From NCBI RefSeq assembly GCF_946463545.1, contig NZ_OX296583.1, positions 744,001-808,000 on the forward strand: a stretch of 64,000 bases of DNA, given 5' to 3'. The notes under the pieces are model-generated. The model was not told the origin of the DNA, searched no databases, and saw only the letters and a list, made by a program, of their open reading frames with translations. Origin of the DNA: Methanothermococcus thermolithotrophicus DSM 2095 (GTDB taxonomy: Archaea > AGJL01 > Methanococci > Methanococcales > Methanococcaceae). Both the position numbers and the translations under genes were made by a program. Positions 49,226 to 57,091 of this stretch are shown here, one piece after another (positions within the stretch are counted from its first letter, which is position 1; every line of letters begins with the position of its first letter).

Positions 49226-50572
49226 TTGCAGTTAGAGGTTGTAGCTATAGGTGGATATGAAGAAGTTGGAAGAAATATGACTGCCGTCAATATTGATGGA
49301 GAGATTATAATATTCGATATGGGTATCAGGCTCGATAGGGTTATGATACATGAAGATGTGGATATTTCAAAGATGCACAGTTTAAATTTAATTGAAATGG
49401 GCGTTATACCTGATGATACTGTAATGAAGAATATCGAGGGTGAAGTTAAGGCTATAGTCATAACTCACGGACACCTCGATCACTTTGGAGCAATAACCAA
49501 ACTGGCCCATAGGTACAATGCCCCTATAATTGGGACGCCGTACACTTTGGAACTTATAAAAAGAGAAATTTTGAGTGAAAGGAAATTTGATGTCAGAAAT
49601 CCATTAATTACCCATGAAGCAGGGCAGGTAATGGATTTAACTCCAAATATTTCTTTGGAATTTATAAGGGTGACCCACAGTATCCCGGATGCAGTACTTG
49701 CAGTATTGCATACTCCATATGGGGCTATAATGTATGCAAATGACTTTAAATTTGATAACTTCCCTGTTGTAGGTGAAAAACCAGATTACAAATCCATAAA
49801 GAGGGTTGGTAAGCAGGGAGTAATTTGCATGATCTCAGAGAGTACTAGGGTAGATTTCCAGGGAAAAACTCCATCAGAAGGAGTAGCTGCAAACCTATTA
49901 AAGAACGATTTAATAGGTTCAGATAATGAAGGTAATGGTGTGGTTGTAACTACGTTCTCATCACATATAGCTAGAATAAAATCAATCACAGATATTGCCG
50001 TTAAGATGGGTAGGACTCCTGTATTGATAGGAAGATCCATGGCCAAGTACTGCGGAATTGCGGAAGATATTGGTATTGTAAAATTCCCAAAAGAAACAAG
50101 AATATGTGGGGATCCTTCAATAGTAGATAGAACATTACATAATGTAATGAACGAAGGTAAGGAAAACTACATGTTAATTGTTACTGGTCACCAAGGTGAA
50201 GAAGGGGCAGTTTTATCCAGAATGGCAACCAACAAAACGCCATATAGATTTGAAAAACATGATCAAGTAATATTTTCAGCAGATGTTATTCCAAACCCTA
50301 TGAACTCAGCTCAAAGATACATGTTGGAAGCTAGACTGGCTCTAATGGGTGTAAGAATATTTAAGGGAGCTCACGTATCAGGACACGCTGCCAAGGAAGA
50401 TCATAGGGATATGTTAAGATGGGTAAACCCTGAACACGTAATCCCATCACATGGTGATTTCAACCTAACAGCTACCTATGCAAAACTTGCAGAGGAAGAA
50501 GGTTATAGATTAGGTGAAGATGTTCACTTGCTAAGAAATGGCCAGAGTTTGAAATTTGAAAGGATACTCTAG
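49226..50572 (+). CDS. ribonuclease J-like metallo-beta-lactamase (aRNase J)
   Basis: Euryarchaeal RNase J, a 5'-3' exoribonuclease for RNA decay (448 residues). The beta-lactamase core has EVGRNMTAV, the metal motif HGHLDHFGA (81-89), YANDFKFDNFP, and the beta-CASP part has STRVDFQGKTPSE, GVVVTTFSSHIARI, IVTGHQGEEGAVL and VSGHAAKEDHRDMLRWVNPEHVIPSHGD. The TTG start at 49226 has GTGAT upstream and is the only sensible start. It lies 20 bases before idsA and about 190 bases after idi2. Confidence 0.9.
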   Translation: MQLEVVAIGGYEEVGRNMTAVNIDGEIIIFDMGIRLDRVMIHEDVDISKMHSLNLIEMGVIPDDTVMKNIEGEVKAIVITHGHLDHFGAITKLAHRYNAPIIGTPYTLELIKREILSERKFDVRNPLITHEAGQVMDLTPNISLEFIRVTHSIPDAVLAVLHTPYGAIMYANDFKFDNFPVVGEKPDYKSIKRVGKQGVICMISESTRVDFQGKTPSEGVAANLLKNDLIGSDNEGNGVVVTTFSSHIARIKSITDIAVKMGRTPVLIGRSMAKYCGIAEDIGIVKFPKETRICGDPSIVDRTLHNVMNEGKENYMLIVTGHQGEEGAVLSRMATNKTPYRFEKHDQVIFSADVIPNPMNSAQRYMLEARLALMGVRIFKGAHVSGHAAKEDHRDMLRWVNPEHVIPSHGDFNLTATYAKLAEEEGYRLGEDVHLLRNGQSLKFERIL

Positions 50573-50591
50573 TTTGGGTTGAGGTGGAACG

Positions 50592-51548
50592 ATGGACCTA
50601 TTCGACAAAGAAATACTAGGAAAAATTGAAGAAGAACTGAAAAAGCATGTTGAAAAAGATGACGTCCTTTATGAAGCTTCTAAACACCTTTTATTGGCAG
50701 GGGGTAAAAGAATAAGGCCCTATCTGGCCGTTTTAACATATATGTTAAAAAAGGATAATATTGAAGAAGTTTTACGACCTGCAGCTGCAGTTGAGTTAAT
50801 TCATAACTACACCCTGGTTCACGATGACATAATGGATAACGACGATGAAAGAAGGGGAAAACCAACTGTTCATATAGTTTATGGCGAACCAATAGCGATT
50901 CTTTCAGGAGATTTACTATATGCAAAGGCATTTGAAGCCTTGTCAAGTATTGAGGACCCTAAAAAAGCCCATGAAGTTTTAAAGGTATTATCAAAGGCAT
51001 GTGTTGAAGTTTGTGAAGGTCAGGCCATGGATATGGAATTTGAAAACAGGTTTCCAACCATGGACGAATACTTTGAAATGATTTCAAAGAAAACAGGTGC
51101 ATTGATCGTAGCTCCTGTGGAGATAGGGGCCATTATGTCTGAATGCAATGAAGAGGAAAGAAAATCATTATATGAGTACGCTAAAAGGATAGGTATGGTT
51201 TTTCAAGTGCAGGATGATGTTTTGGACTTAATAGGGGACCAGAAAAAAATTGGAAAGCCCGTTGGTAGCGACATAAAAGAAGGTAAAAAAACCTTAATGG
51301 TAATTCATGCAATGGAAACTCTCCCTGAAGATAAAAAGGAAAGACTAATGAATATTTTGGGCAACAGCGATGCTACAGATGAAGAAATTTCAGAAGCCAT
51401 AGAACTATTGGGCGATTCAATTGAATATGCAAAAGAGCTCATGAAGAATGCAGTAAAAGAAGCCAAAGATTATTTAAAAATATTCGATAGTGAAAAAAGA
51501 AAGAGATTGGAAGACATTGCAGACTTTATAGTGGATAGAATATATTAA
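50592..51548 (+). CDS. idsA: geranylgeranyl/farnesyl diphosphate synthase
   Basis: Bifunctional short-chain prenyltransferase that adds IPP units to DMAPP to make FPP and GGPP for archaeal lipids. The first Asp-rich motif is DDIMD (78-82) with ERRGKP after it, and the second is DDVLD (about 208-212). GGKRIRP (about 38-44) binds diphosphate. The 318 residues are complete. It is 20 bases after the RNase J gene and GAGGTGGAACG precedes its ATG. Its product feeds GGGP synthase (1275). Confidence 0.93.
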   Translation: MDLFDKEILGKIEEELKKHVEKDDVLYEASKHLLLAGGKRIRPYLAVLTYMLKKDNIEEVLRPAAAVELIHNYTLVHDDIMDNDDERRGKPTVHIVYGEPIAILSGDLLYAKAFEALSSIEDPKKAHEVLKVLSKACVEVCEGQAMDMEFENRFPTMDEYFEMISKKTGALIVAPVEIGAIMSECNEEERKSLYEYAKRIGMVFQVQDDVLDLIGDQKKIGKPVGSDIKEGKKTLMVIHAMETLPEDKKERLMNILGNSDATDEEISEAIELLGDSIEYAKELMKNAVKEAKDYLKIFDSEKRKRLEDIADFIVDRIY

Positions 51549-51746
51549 TTGAATTTAACTTTTTTTAAAATATTTGCTTTCTTCAATGTTTTTGTTATTT
51601 TGGTAAACTGTAGTTTATCCAGGCATATGTCTATACTATATGTTAATAATTTTTTATAAATAAAAAATATATTATTGTTAACAAATTTATGTAAATTAGG
51701 GCAGTTATATAAAATTATAAGAATTAAATGGTAGGAGATGAGTTAT

Positions 51747-52199
51747 ATGAAAATACCTAGAGTTTATGTTGAAGGTAAAGGTGATGGGAGTAATAGGGTC
51801 GCCATTGAAAAAAACGGAAAAGTTATTATATTTTTAGATGAAGGGGAAGAGTATACCGGAGATGGTAAAATACTGTCCCAGATAGTTTGCGATGACTTAG
51901 AAAAATACATTATAAACTCCAAGTTTGTAAGGGATGTTTTGATTAGGTACCCTGATAAAAGAACATTTACCTATTTGGAAAAGGGCACTGAGATTTTGCA
52001 AATACCTGCTGAAGGTTACAAAGTGTATCCAATTGTGGATTTTGGATGTAGGGTTTTAGAAGGTCACAGGCTTGCAGCTTTAGAGAGCAAAAAAGGAGAT
52101 ATGAGATTTGTGAATTCTCCTATAAATGGAACAATAGTTTTTATGAAGGAAATACCCGGTAAAAGAGCCAACTATGTGTTTTACATATTGGAAGAATAA
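51747..52199 (+). CDS. methanogen conserved protein, DUF2118-like
   Basis: A 150-residue protein. The C-terminal part ([37 protein letters not shown]) has the strand-turn-strand spacing of a biotinyl/lipoyl-type barrel, although the modified Lys motif (MKM) is not present. I connect it with the archaeal family DUF2118 from memory, with modest confidence. The ATG 51747 has GGAGATGAG in front and is preferred to 51738. Function unknown. It is monocistronic by spacing (190-bp gaps on each side). Confidence 0.55.
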   Translation: MKIPRVYVEGKGDGSNRVAIEKNGKVIIFLDEGEEYTGDGKILSQIVCDDLEKYIINSKFVRDVLIRYPDKRTFTYLEKGTEILQIPAEGYKVYPIVDFGCRVLEGHRLAALESKKGDMRFVNSPINGTIVFMKEIPGKRANYVFYILEE

Positions 52200-52257
52200 T
52201 TATATACTTCCACAAGTTAAATTGAAATTATCTTTTTAAAATTTAAATTTAAATTAA

Positions 52258-52386
52258 AGAATGTAGAATCGAGACAAGTCTTTTTGTTTCTAAAAAGATT
52301 TGCTGACTTACGATCCACCGCAACATAGTTGCGGGGAAGTTGAATAATCTACGATTATTCAACTAAACCTGAAAGGTTTTCGTCGA
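52258..52386. repeat. mosaic palindromic repeats
   Basis: Contains AATCGAGACAAGTC, CGCAACATAGTTGCG, GTTGAATAATCTACGATTATTCAAC and AAACCTGAAAGGTTT, all of the mosaic hairpin family. The joint TGCTGACTTACGA is also found at 36919-36930, where it is followed directly by the AAACCTGAAAGGTTT hairpin; here about 50 bases of further hairpins are inserted between them, so the units are modular. Confidence 0.7.
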
Positions 52387-52392
52387 GTTTGC

Positions 52393-53520
52393 CTATTTTG
52401 TGGAATCACCATATTTGTTTAGTTTTGCATATTGATGCCCCCAAGAGCCGCTAATTTGACCTTTTTTAGCCATTTTTCCAAGGATTTTAAATGTATATGC
52501 ATCGAGCTCTGTAGGTTTGCTATCTTCAAAATAGGTACCAGGTAATGGCATGAAATAGTGGGCATGGATTTTTCCATTCTTTTTTGATATATAATCCATT
52601 AAATCAATACTTTCTTTTCTTTGGTCTTCATTTTCACCAGGAAATCCAAAGATGAAATCTACCTTTGGAATAAGGCCGTATTCTTTGCACAAATCTACGG
52701 CGTTTAGTACGTCCTCTACTGTATGGCCCCTCCTAATAAATTTGAGTATTTCATTACTTCCACTCTGAGCTCCAAAGTGGAGGTATTTGTTATCACAGTA
52801 TTTTACAAGAACTTCTAAAGTTTCCTTTTTAACAAATTCTGGTCTAACTTCAGAAGGAAATGTTCCAAAAAACAACCTATTTTTGATTTCATAAAGATTT
52901 TTTAGAAGTTTTTCTAGTTTTTCAATGTTTGGTTTTGTTCCGTCTGACGAACCGTAGCATAGTGCATTTGGGGTTACAAATCTTATGTCACCCATGGTTT
53001 TTACAGATTTTACAATATTGTCGATACTTCTGTGTCTAACTTTTTTACCAAATATTTGAGGGGTTTGGCAAAATCTACAGTTATAAGGGCATCCTCTGGT
53101 TATTTCAATTGGGGAGAGAGGATAGGTTTCATTATAGTTGTCAAGATTTTCTACGGGTTCTCCTTTTATTATATTTTTAACATTCTCCCCTTTTTTTAAA
53201 GATTCTATTAATTTTGGTAGTGTTATTTCTCCTTCCCCAATAATTACATGGTTAAATCCTATTTTCAAAGTATCTTCCGGATTTCCAGAGGGATGAGGTC
53301 CTCCGGCTATCAATATAACATCTTTTTTAGTTTCTCTTATTTTTTTTACCTCTTCAATTACCTCTTCCCTCTGCAAGGTCATGAAAGAGTAGATAATTAT
53401 ATTAATTTCTTCAATACTATTAATTAATTCATCTAAATTCTTAAATAAATATCCACCAACAATAGGATAGATTTTTGAAATACTATATCTGTTTTTAGCA
53501 GTCAATCTAAATCCAATCAT
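52393..53520 (-). CDS. B12-binding/radical SAM protein (MJ_0865 family)
   Basis: A 375-residue protein with a vitamin-B12-binding-like N-terminal domain (AGGPHPSGNPEDTLKIGFNHVIIGEGE) and a radical SAM core with CPYNCRFCQTP (C-x3-C-x2-C cluster). The middle region (FGAQSGSNEILKFIRRGH, DFIFGFPGE) is typical of the family. TIGR04013 is my best match. I take ATG 53520 (MIGFRLTAKNRYS) because family members start there; the frame reaches 53613 without a site, and a TATA box lies about 27 bases ahead of 53520, suggesting a very short leader. Substrate unknown. Confidence 0.8.
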   Translation of the reverse strand: MIGFRLTAKNRYSISKIYPIVGGYLFKNLDELINSIEEINIIIYSFMTLQREEVIEEVKKIRETKKDVILIAGGPHPSGNPEDTLKIGFNHVIIGEGEITLPKLIESLKKGENVKNIIKGEPVENLDNYNETYPLSPIEITRGCPYNCRFCQTPQIFGKKVRHRSIDNIVKSVKTMGDIRFVTPNALCYGSSDGTKPNIEKLEKLLKNLYEIKNRLFFGTFPSEVRPEFVKKETLEVLVKYCDNKYLHFGAQSGSNEILKFIRRGHTVEDVLNAVDLCKEYGLIPKVDFIFGFPGENEDQRKESIDLMDYISKKNGKIHAHYFMPLPGTYFEDSKPTELDAYTFKILGKMAKKGQISGSWGHQYAKLNKYGDSTK

Positions 53521-53840
53521 AAGTTTAAATAATAATTCTGTAGTATATAAAATTGTGGTGATTAATATAGTCGTTTTTGTTATAAGTCGCCATGCTTTAT
53601 TTAAAAATGTCATGTTGAGTAATCGGTATATAATGTGTGCAATTTTAGTTAAAACATACCATATTTAAAGTTAAAAAACCAATTAATACTGTTTAATTTA
53701 CCTAATTAAAAGCAATTGAGGGCAATTTATTTATCTCTGTGATGTAATGCACACCAACTATAAATTCGAAAACAACTATAATTTATATCATAATGAATAT
53801 ATGATGATCATATGAATAGATAAATACAGGGGTGTTGTAT
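53521..53840. promoter_or_regulatory. divergent gap with paired GTGTGCA motif
   Basis: 320 bp. TGTGTGCAATT lies at 53634-53644 and GTAATGCACACCA at 53745-53757, the same pair in the same order as on the minus strand upstream of the secretion operon (44722-44862). The sequence between also begins similarly (TTAGTTAAAACATACCAT here; AAACTTAAAATAATTACCAA there). A TATA-like run ATATTTTA... is absent, but CATAATGAATATATG (about 53790-53805) may serve the downstream gene. Confidence 0.5.
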
Positions 53841-54107
53841 TTGACAAAGAAACCTACTTTGCGTGTTAAAATACACTATCCAGGAAGTATATTGGAAGGA
53901 GAGTTTGATTTTGACATTGTAGTTAAACTTAAAGACAAATACATGAAATATCTTGAGACAGGTAGAGGTTTTGGGATGATAATATTCAATGAAGAGAAAA
54001 GAAGGTTCGCAGTAGTAAACTTTGAAAAGATCTGTGCAATAGAGGTCGAAAAGACATTGATATTTATGGACGAGTATGAAAGAAAATGGGAGCATGTCTC
54101 CAAGTAA
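53841..54107 (+). CDS. small hypothetical protein
   Basis: 88 residues if TTG 53841 is the start (GGGGTG lies six bases upstream; the GTG at 53832 is part of it). It has no known domain; it is an acidic/basic mixed alpha/beta protein with IHYPGSILEGEFDFDIVVKL and FGMIIFNEEKRRFAVVNFEKICAIEVEKTLIF, which looks like a small antiparallel beta barrel. Placed after an intergenic element shared with the secretion operon. It is likely to be real because the frame is well populated and the ribosome-binding site is good. Confidence 0.55.
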   Translation: MTKKPTLRVKIHYPGSILEGEFDFDIVVKLKDKYMKYLETGRGFGMIIFNEEKRRFAVVNFEKICAIEVEKTLIFMDEYERKWEHVSK

Positions 54108-54168
54108 TTTATTTAAATCCTTTATCACTTCGCTCGAAAACTGAAAATAAAGAGGAATTAATGGTACT

Positions 54169-54690
54169 ATGAAAAACGAGCAAAAACTGAACAAAAACAA
54201 AAAAGCGATTTTTATAGCTCACAGTGAGATTCGCTCACTACGAATAGCAAAAAATGCGGTTATTGTTGGGGATGTTGAATTGGGTGAAGATGTAAGTGTA
54301 TGGTATGGGGCAGTTTTAAGGGGCGACGTTAGTAAAATAACGATAAAAAAAGGTTCAAACATCCAAGACAACTGTGTGATACATGGCTCAAAAGATTGTC
54401 CAACGATAATCGGAGAGTATGTGTCTATAGGCCATGGTGCAGTTGTTCATGGCTGTAAGATGGGAGATAATGTTTTAGTTGGGATGAATGCCACTATTCT
54501 AAACGGTGCAAAAATTGGAAACAACTGCATCATCGGAGCAAATGCTTTGGTTACTCAAAATAAAGAAATACCACCTAATAGCTTAGTTTTAGGAGTTCCA
54601 GGAAAGGTTGTTAGGGAGCTCACAGAAGAAGAAATAAAATCTATAAGAGAAAATGCAGTAAACTATATAAAATTATCAAAAGATTTATAA
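54169..54690 (+). CDS. gamma-carbonic anhydrase family protein (left-handed beta helix)
   Basis: A 173-residue hexapeptide-repeat protein (VGDVELGEDVSVWYGAVLRGD, NIQDNCVIHG, VSIGHGAVVHGCKMGDNVLVGMNATI, GANALVTQNKEIP). The metal His residues in VIHG, IGHGAV and VHG match Cam-type anhydrases. Homologues start near RIAKNAV; here about 25 extra residues precede this (residues 4-25), and they are encoded by a palindromic module (54184-54246) also seen in the GGGP synthase gene. An upstream ATG (54160) is followed by an early stop. Its last nine codons (54665-54690) recur at 55124-55149. Confidence 0.85.
   Translation: MKNEQKLNKNKKAIFIAHSEIRSLRIAKNAVIVGDVELGEDVSVWYGAVLRGDVSKITIKKGSNIQDNCVIHGSKDCPTIIGEYVSIGHGAVVHGCKMGDNVLVGMNATILNGAKIGNNCIIGANALVTQNKEIPPNSLVLGVPGKVVRELTEEEIKSIRENAVNYIKLSKDL
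54184..54246 (+). repeat. palindromic module inside the N-terminus of a CDS
   Basis: CTGAAC, AAAAACAAAAAAGCGATTTTT, ATAGCTCA, then CAGTGAGATTCGCTCACTACG. It has the order of the module at 2025-2082 (GAAC, hairpin, TAGCTC, hairpin). In the carbonic anhydrase frame it reads KLNKNKKAIFIAHSEIRSL, and in GGGP synthase the same start of the module reads KLNKNRRFL, that is, the frame is the same in both genes. Confidence 0.7.
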
Positions 54691-55123
54691 CCGACCCTTT
54701 TAAAAAAAGTGTTGAATTAAATGAAAACCTAACGGTTTTCATAGCTCACCAACTTCGTTGGTGATTCCAAAATCCGATACCCCTTCACGAAGTGAAGGGG
54801 TATATTTGGAAACAACCTTTTAAAAAAAGTTGGATCGAAATGATAAATACCTTTGGAATCCAAGCCTTCTCGACGAAACCTTTGGTTTCGTGAGTCCCAG
54901 CCGAGACCATAGGTCTCGTTGGACCCAGCAATTTTTAATTTGTTTGGGCAGCAAATCCGAAGGATTTGCTTCGACGACAAATCAACGATTTGTCTCGATT
55001 TTCTAAAAGGTTTGGCTTTTAATATTTACCAATTTATGGTTGGTGGGAAGTAATATATACTCACTCAACTTCGTTGGGTGGGTATCCGGTTTTGGAATCC
55101 AAACCTTTTTCTAAAAGGTTTGG
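54691..55123. repeat. 433-bp mosaic palindromic element between duplicated gene ends
   Basis: Bounded by identical 26-bp copies of the carbonic anhydrase gene end (54665-54690 and 55124-55149). Inside are GAAAACCTAACGGTTTTC-TAGCTCACCAACTTCGTTGGTG (54723-54762), TACCCCTTCACGAAGTGAAGGGGTA, AACAACC...GTTG, ACGAAACCTTTGGTTTCGT, CGAGACCATAGGTCTCG, GCAAATCCGAAGGATTTGC, GACAAATCAACGATTTGTC, CTCACTCAACTTCGTTGGGTGGG and CCAAACCTTTTTCTAAAAGGTTTGG. No gene is encoded. It lies in the gap between this gene and ribH. Confidence 0.85.
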
Positions 55124-55193
55124 ATATAAAATTATCAAAAGATTTATAATTTATAATACATATAATAAGGTAAAACCTAACGAGGATGAAAAA

Positions 55194-55607
55194 ATGGTTA
55201 ATTTAGGATTTGTTATAGCAGAGTTTAACAGAGATTTGACCTACATGATGGAAAAAGTTGCAGAAGAACATGCAGAGTTTTTAGGAGCTGATGTAAAATA
55301 TAAAATTGTGGTTCCAGGGGCTTTTGACATGCCACTCGCCATTAAAAGAATGCTTGAAAAAGATGATATTGATGCAGTGGTTACTATAGGATGTGTTATA
55401 GAGGGGGATACAGAACACGATGAGATTGTAGTCCATAATGCAGCAAGAAAGATAGCTGATTTATCATTGGAGTACAACAAACCTGTAGCACTTGGAATAT
55501 CAGGTCCTGGAATGACAAGATTGCAGGCAGAAGAAAGAATAGATTACGGTAAAAGGGCAGTTGAAGCTGCAGTTAAAATGGTAAAAAGATTAAAAAGTAT
55601 TGAATAG
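55194..55607 (+). CDS. ribH: 6,7-dimethyl-8-ribityllumazine synthase
   Basis: Condenses 5-amino-6-ribitylaminouracil with 3,4-dihydroxybutanone phosphate in riboflavin synthesis. Start ATG 55194 ([14 protein letters not shown]); GAGGATGA precedes it and homologues start here, so the open frame from 55074 is not used. [39 protein letters not shown] (catalytic His) and [17 protein letters not shown] are diagnostic. 137 residues. It lies after a long repeat block, on the same strand as the carbonic anhydrase gene. Confidence 0.94.
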   Translation: MVNLGFVIAEFNRDLTYMMEKVAEEHAEFLGADVKYKIVVPGAFDMPLAIKRMLEKDDIDAVVTIGCVIEGDTEHDEIVVHNAARKIADLSLEYNKPVALGISGPGMTRLQAEERIDYGKRAVEAAVKMVKRLKSIE

Positions 55608-55676
55608 ATTGTAAGCAACATTGAAGATCATTTTAATTGCAGAATAACTAAATTTTACACACAACTAAGTGATAAT

Positions 55677-55967
55677 ATGGACGTTTTAAAGGAAGTTTAT
55701 AAAGTAGTTGAAAGTAGGATAAAAGAAAAACCTGAAAATTCCTATGTATCCAAATTAACAACAGACGATACTAAAAAAGCCATCAACAAAATTTGTGAGA
55801 AAATAGGGGAAGAAGCTGCCGAAACTATTATTGCAGCAAAAGATGAAGATAAACGTGAGATAATATATGAAAGTGCTGATTTAATATTCCATACAATGAT
55901 TCTCTTAGCATACTTCGGAGTAGAGTATGAAGAGTTGATGGATGAGTTTAAAAGAAGAATGAAATAA
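55677..55967 (+). CDS. hisE: phosphoribosyl-ATP pyrophosphohydrolase
   Basis: Removes pyrophosphate from phosphoribosyl-ATP, the second step of histidine synthesis. Single-domain HisE of 96 residues with [15 protein letters not shown] and [18 protein letters not shown], the conserved MazG-like motif with EExxE and ExAD. GTGATA precedes the ATG. The gene follows ribH with a 69-bp gap, as I recall for M. jannaschii (MJ0303-MJ0302). Confidence 0.93.
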   Translation: MDVLKEVYKVVESRIKEKPENSYVSKLTTDDTKKAINKICEKIGEEAAETIIAAKDEDKREIIYESADLIFHTMILLAYFGVEYEELMDEFKRRMK

Positions 55968-55968
55968 T

Positions 55969-56898
55969 TTATTTATTCATTTTTTTATTTTCAATAAGTT
56001 TTTTTAATATTTTGGGAAACATAGTACCTTCAATAAGTTCCAATATATCGGTTCTTGTAAGTATTCCAACGACTTTTTCGTTCTCATCAACAACTATCAA
56101 TCTTCCTACATTGTTTTTTTCCATTAAAACAAGGGCGTCATATATGGCATCATTTACAGATACAGTATATGGGTTTTTTGCCATTATACTTTCTATCTTT
56201 TCGTTTTCCATTCCCTTTGCAACTGCCGTGGCAATGTCATGAAGACTTAAAATCCCCAGGAGTTCCCCATCTTTCATTATTGGAAGCCCACTTATATTCT
56301 CCTTTGAAAGTAGTTCTGCGGCGTCCCTAATAGTTTTGTCAGGCTCTATCCAAAAAAGCTTGTCTTTAATTGCAATATCTCCTACCAAAATATTTGGAAT
56401 ACTTGCCACACCAATAACGTCGATTAAAAGGATGTGGTTTATATCGTCCCTTCCAATAACTTTACCCAATATTACGATTTTATTGTGGTGGGTAGGCCCT
56501 ACTTTTACAATTTCATTTTCACTGAATTTTTTAGTGTCCCCTTTTATGTAAATCTTTGAAGAACATGATTTTTCATAGGTTACGGTATCAAAAACTATTT
56601 TTTCTACATAAACTCCTTCAACCCTCTCATCGCCCTTATATATTGGAACTATGATTTCTTCCTTAGACATCAATCCAAGGGTCCTATACGCTTCACTCGT
56701 TGGTACGTATCCCCCCTTTGGTCCAGGAACGCCATCTACTAAATTTAAGGCCCTTAAAGCCTGCATCTGGTTCCTTATAGTTCCAGGATTTCTATTTAGT
56801 CTATTGGCTATTTCAGTACCCTTAACCGCACTATTTTTTTCCCCATAAATTGATATTAATTCCTGTAATATTTCCTTCTGAACTACAGTGAGATCCAT
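55969..56898 (-). CDS. winged-helix transcriptional regulator with CBS pair
   Basis: A 309-residue protein (start ATG 56898, GGTGTTTTT upstream). The N-terminal winged helix is VVQKEILQELISIYG ... GTEIANRLNRNPGTIRNQMQALRALNLV, followed by a beta domain with VDGVPGPKGGYVPTSEAYR, and two CBS domains (TIRDAAELLSKENISGLPIMKDGELLGILSLHDI and MAKNPYTVSVNDAIYDALVLMEKNNVGRLIVVDENEKVVGILTRTDILE). CBS pairs bind adenylates, so it may sense energy charge or SAM. Its targets are unknown. Convergent with hisE by one base. Confidence 0.85.
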   Translation of the reverse strand: MDLTVVQKEILQELISIYGEKNSAVKGTEIANRLNRNPGTIRNQMQALRALNLVDGVPGPKGGYVPTSEAYRTLGLMSKEEIIVPIYKGDERVEGVYVEKIVFDTVTYEKSCSSKIYIKGDTKKFSENEIVKVGPTHHNKIVILGKVIGRDDINHILLIDVIGVASIPNILVGDIAIKDKLFWIEPDKTIRDAAELLSKENISGLPIMKDGELLGILSLHDIATAVAKGMENEKIESIMAKNPYTVSVNDAIYDALVLMEKNNVGRLIVVDENEKVVGILTRTDILELIEGTMFPKILKKLIENKKMNK

Positions 56899-57091
56899 AA
56901 AAACACCTGGCACTACAATTTATGATAATTATAAATTATGATATTCGCAACTATAAAAATGTTTTTATTTTTATCAAATTACAAATTTTGCACATATTAT
57001 TTCTTAAAAGCACACCATATCAAAAAACGGTAAATTGAAATAATTTTGGGGGTATTATCATAAAAATTCCATAGTTAAACCAGATCTAAAT
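56899..57091. other. gap between CBS regulator and ABC transporter
   Basis: 193 bp, A/T-rich. AGCACACCATATC (about 57009-57021) resembles the GCACACCA motif of 53745, but the pair is absent. The promoter of the CBS regulator is probably near 56935-56965 (TTATAAATTATGATATT). Confidence 0.3.

Noticed and set aside
54691-55123. Insertion sequence
   Set aside because: No transposase frame and no terminal inverted repeats of the usual kind; the structure is a set of short hairpins.
55074-55193. N-terminal extension of RibH starting at 55074
   Set aside because: The extra about 40 residues are encoded by the palindromic repeat and the duplicated carbonic anhydrase end; the ATG 55194 has a ribosome-binding site and matches RibH starts elsewhere.
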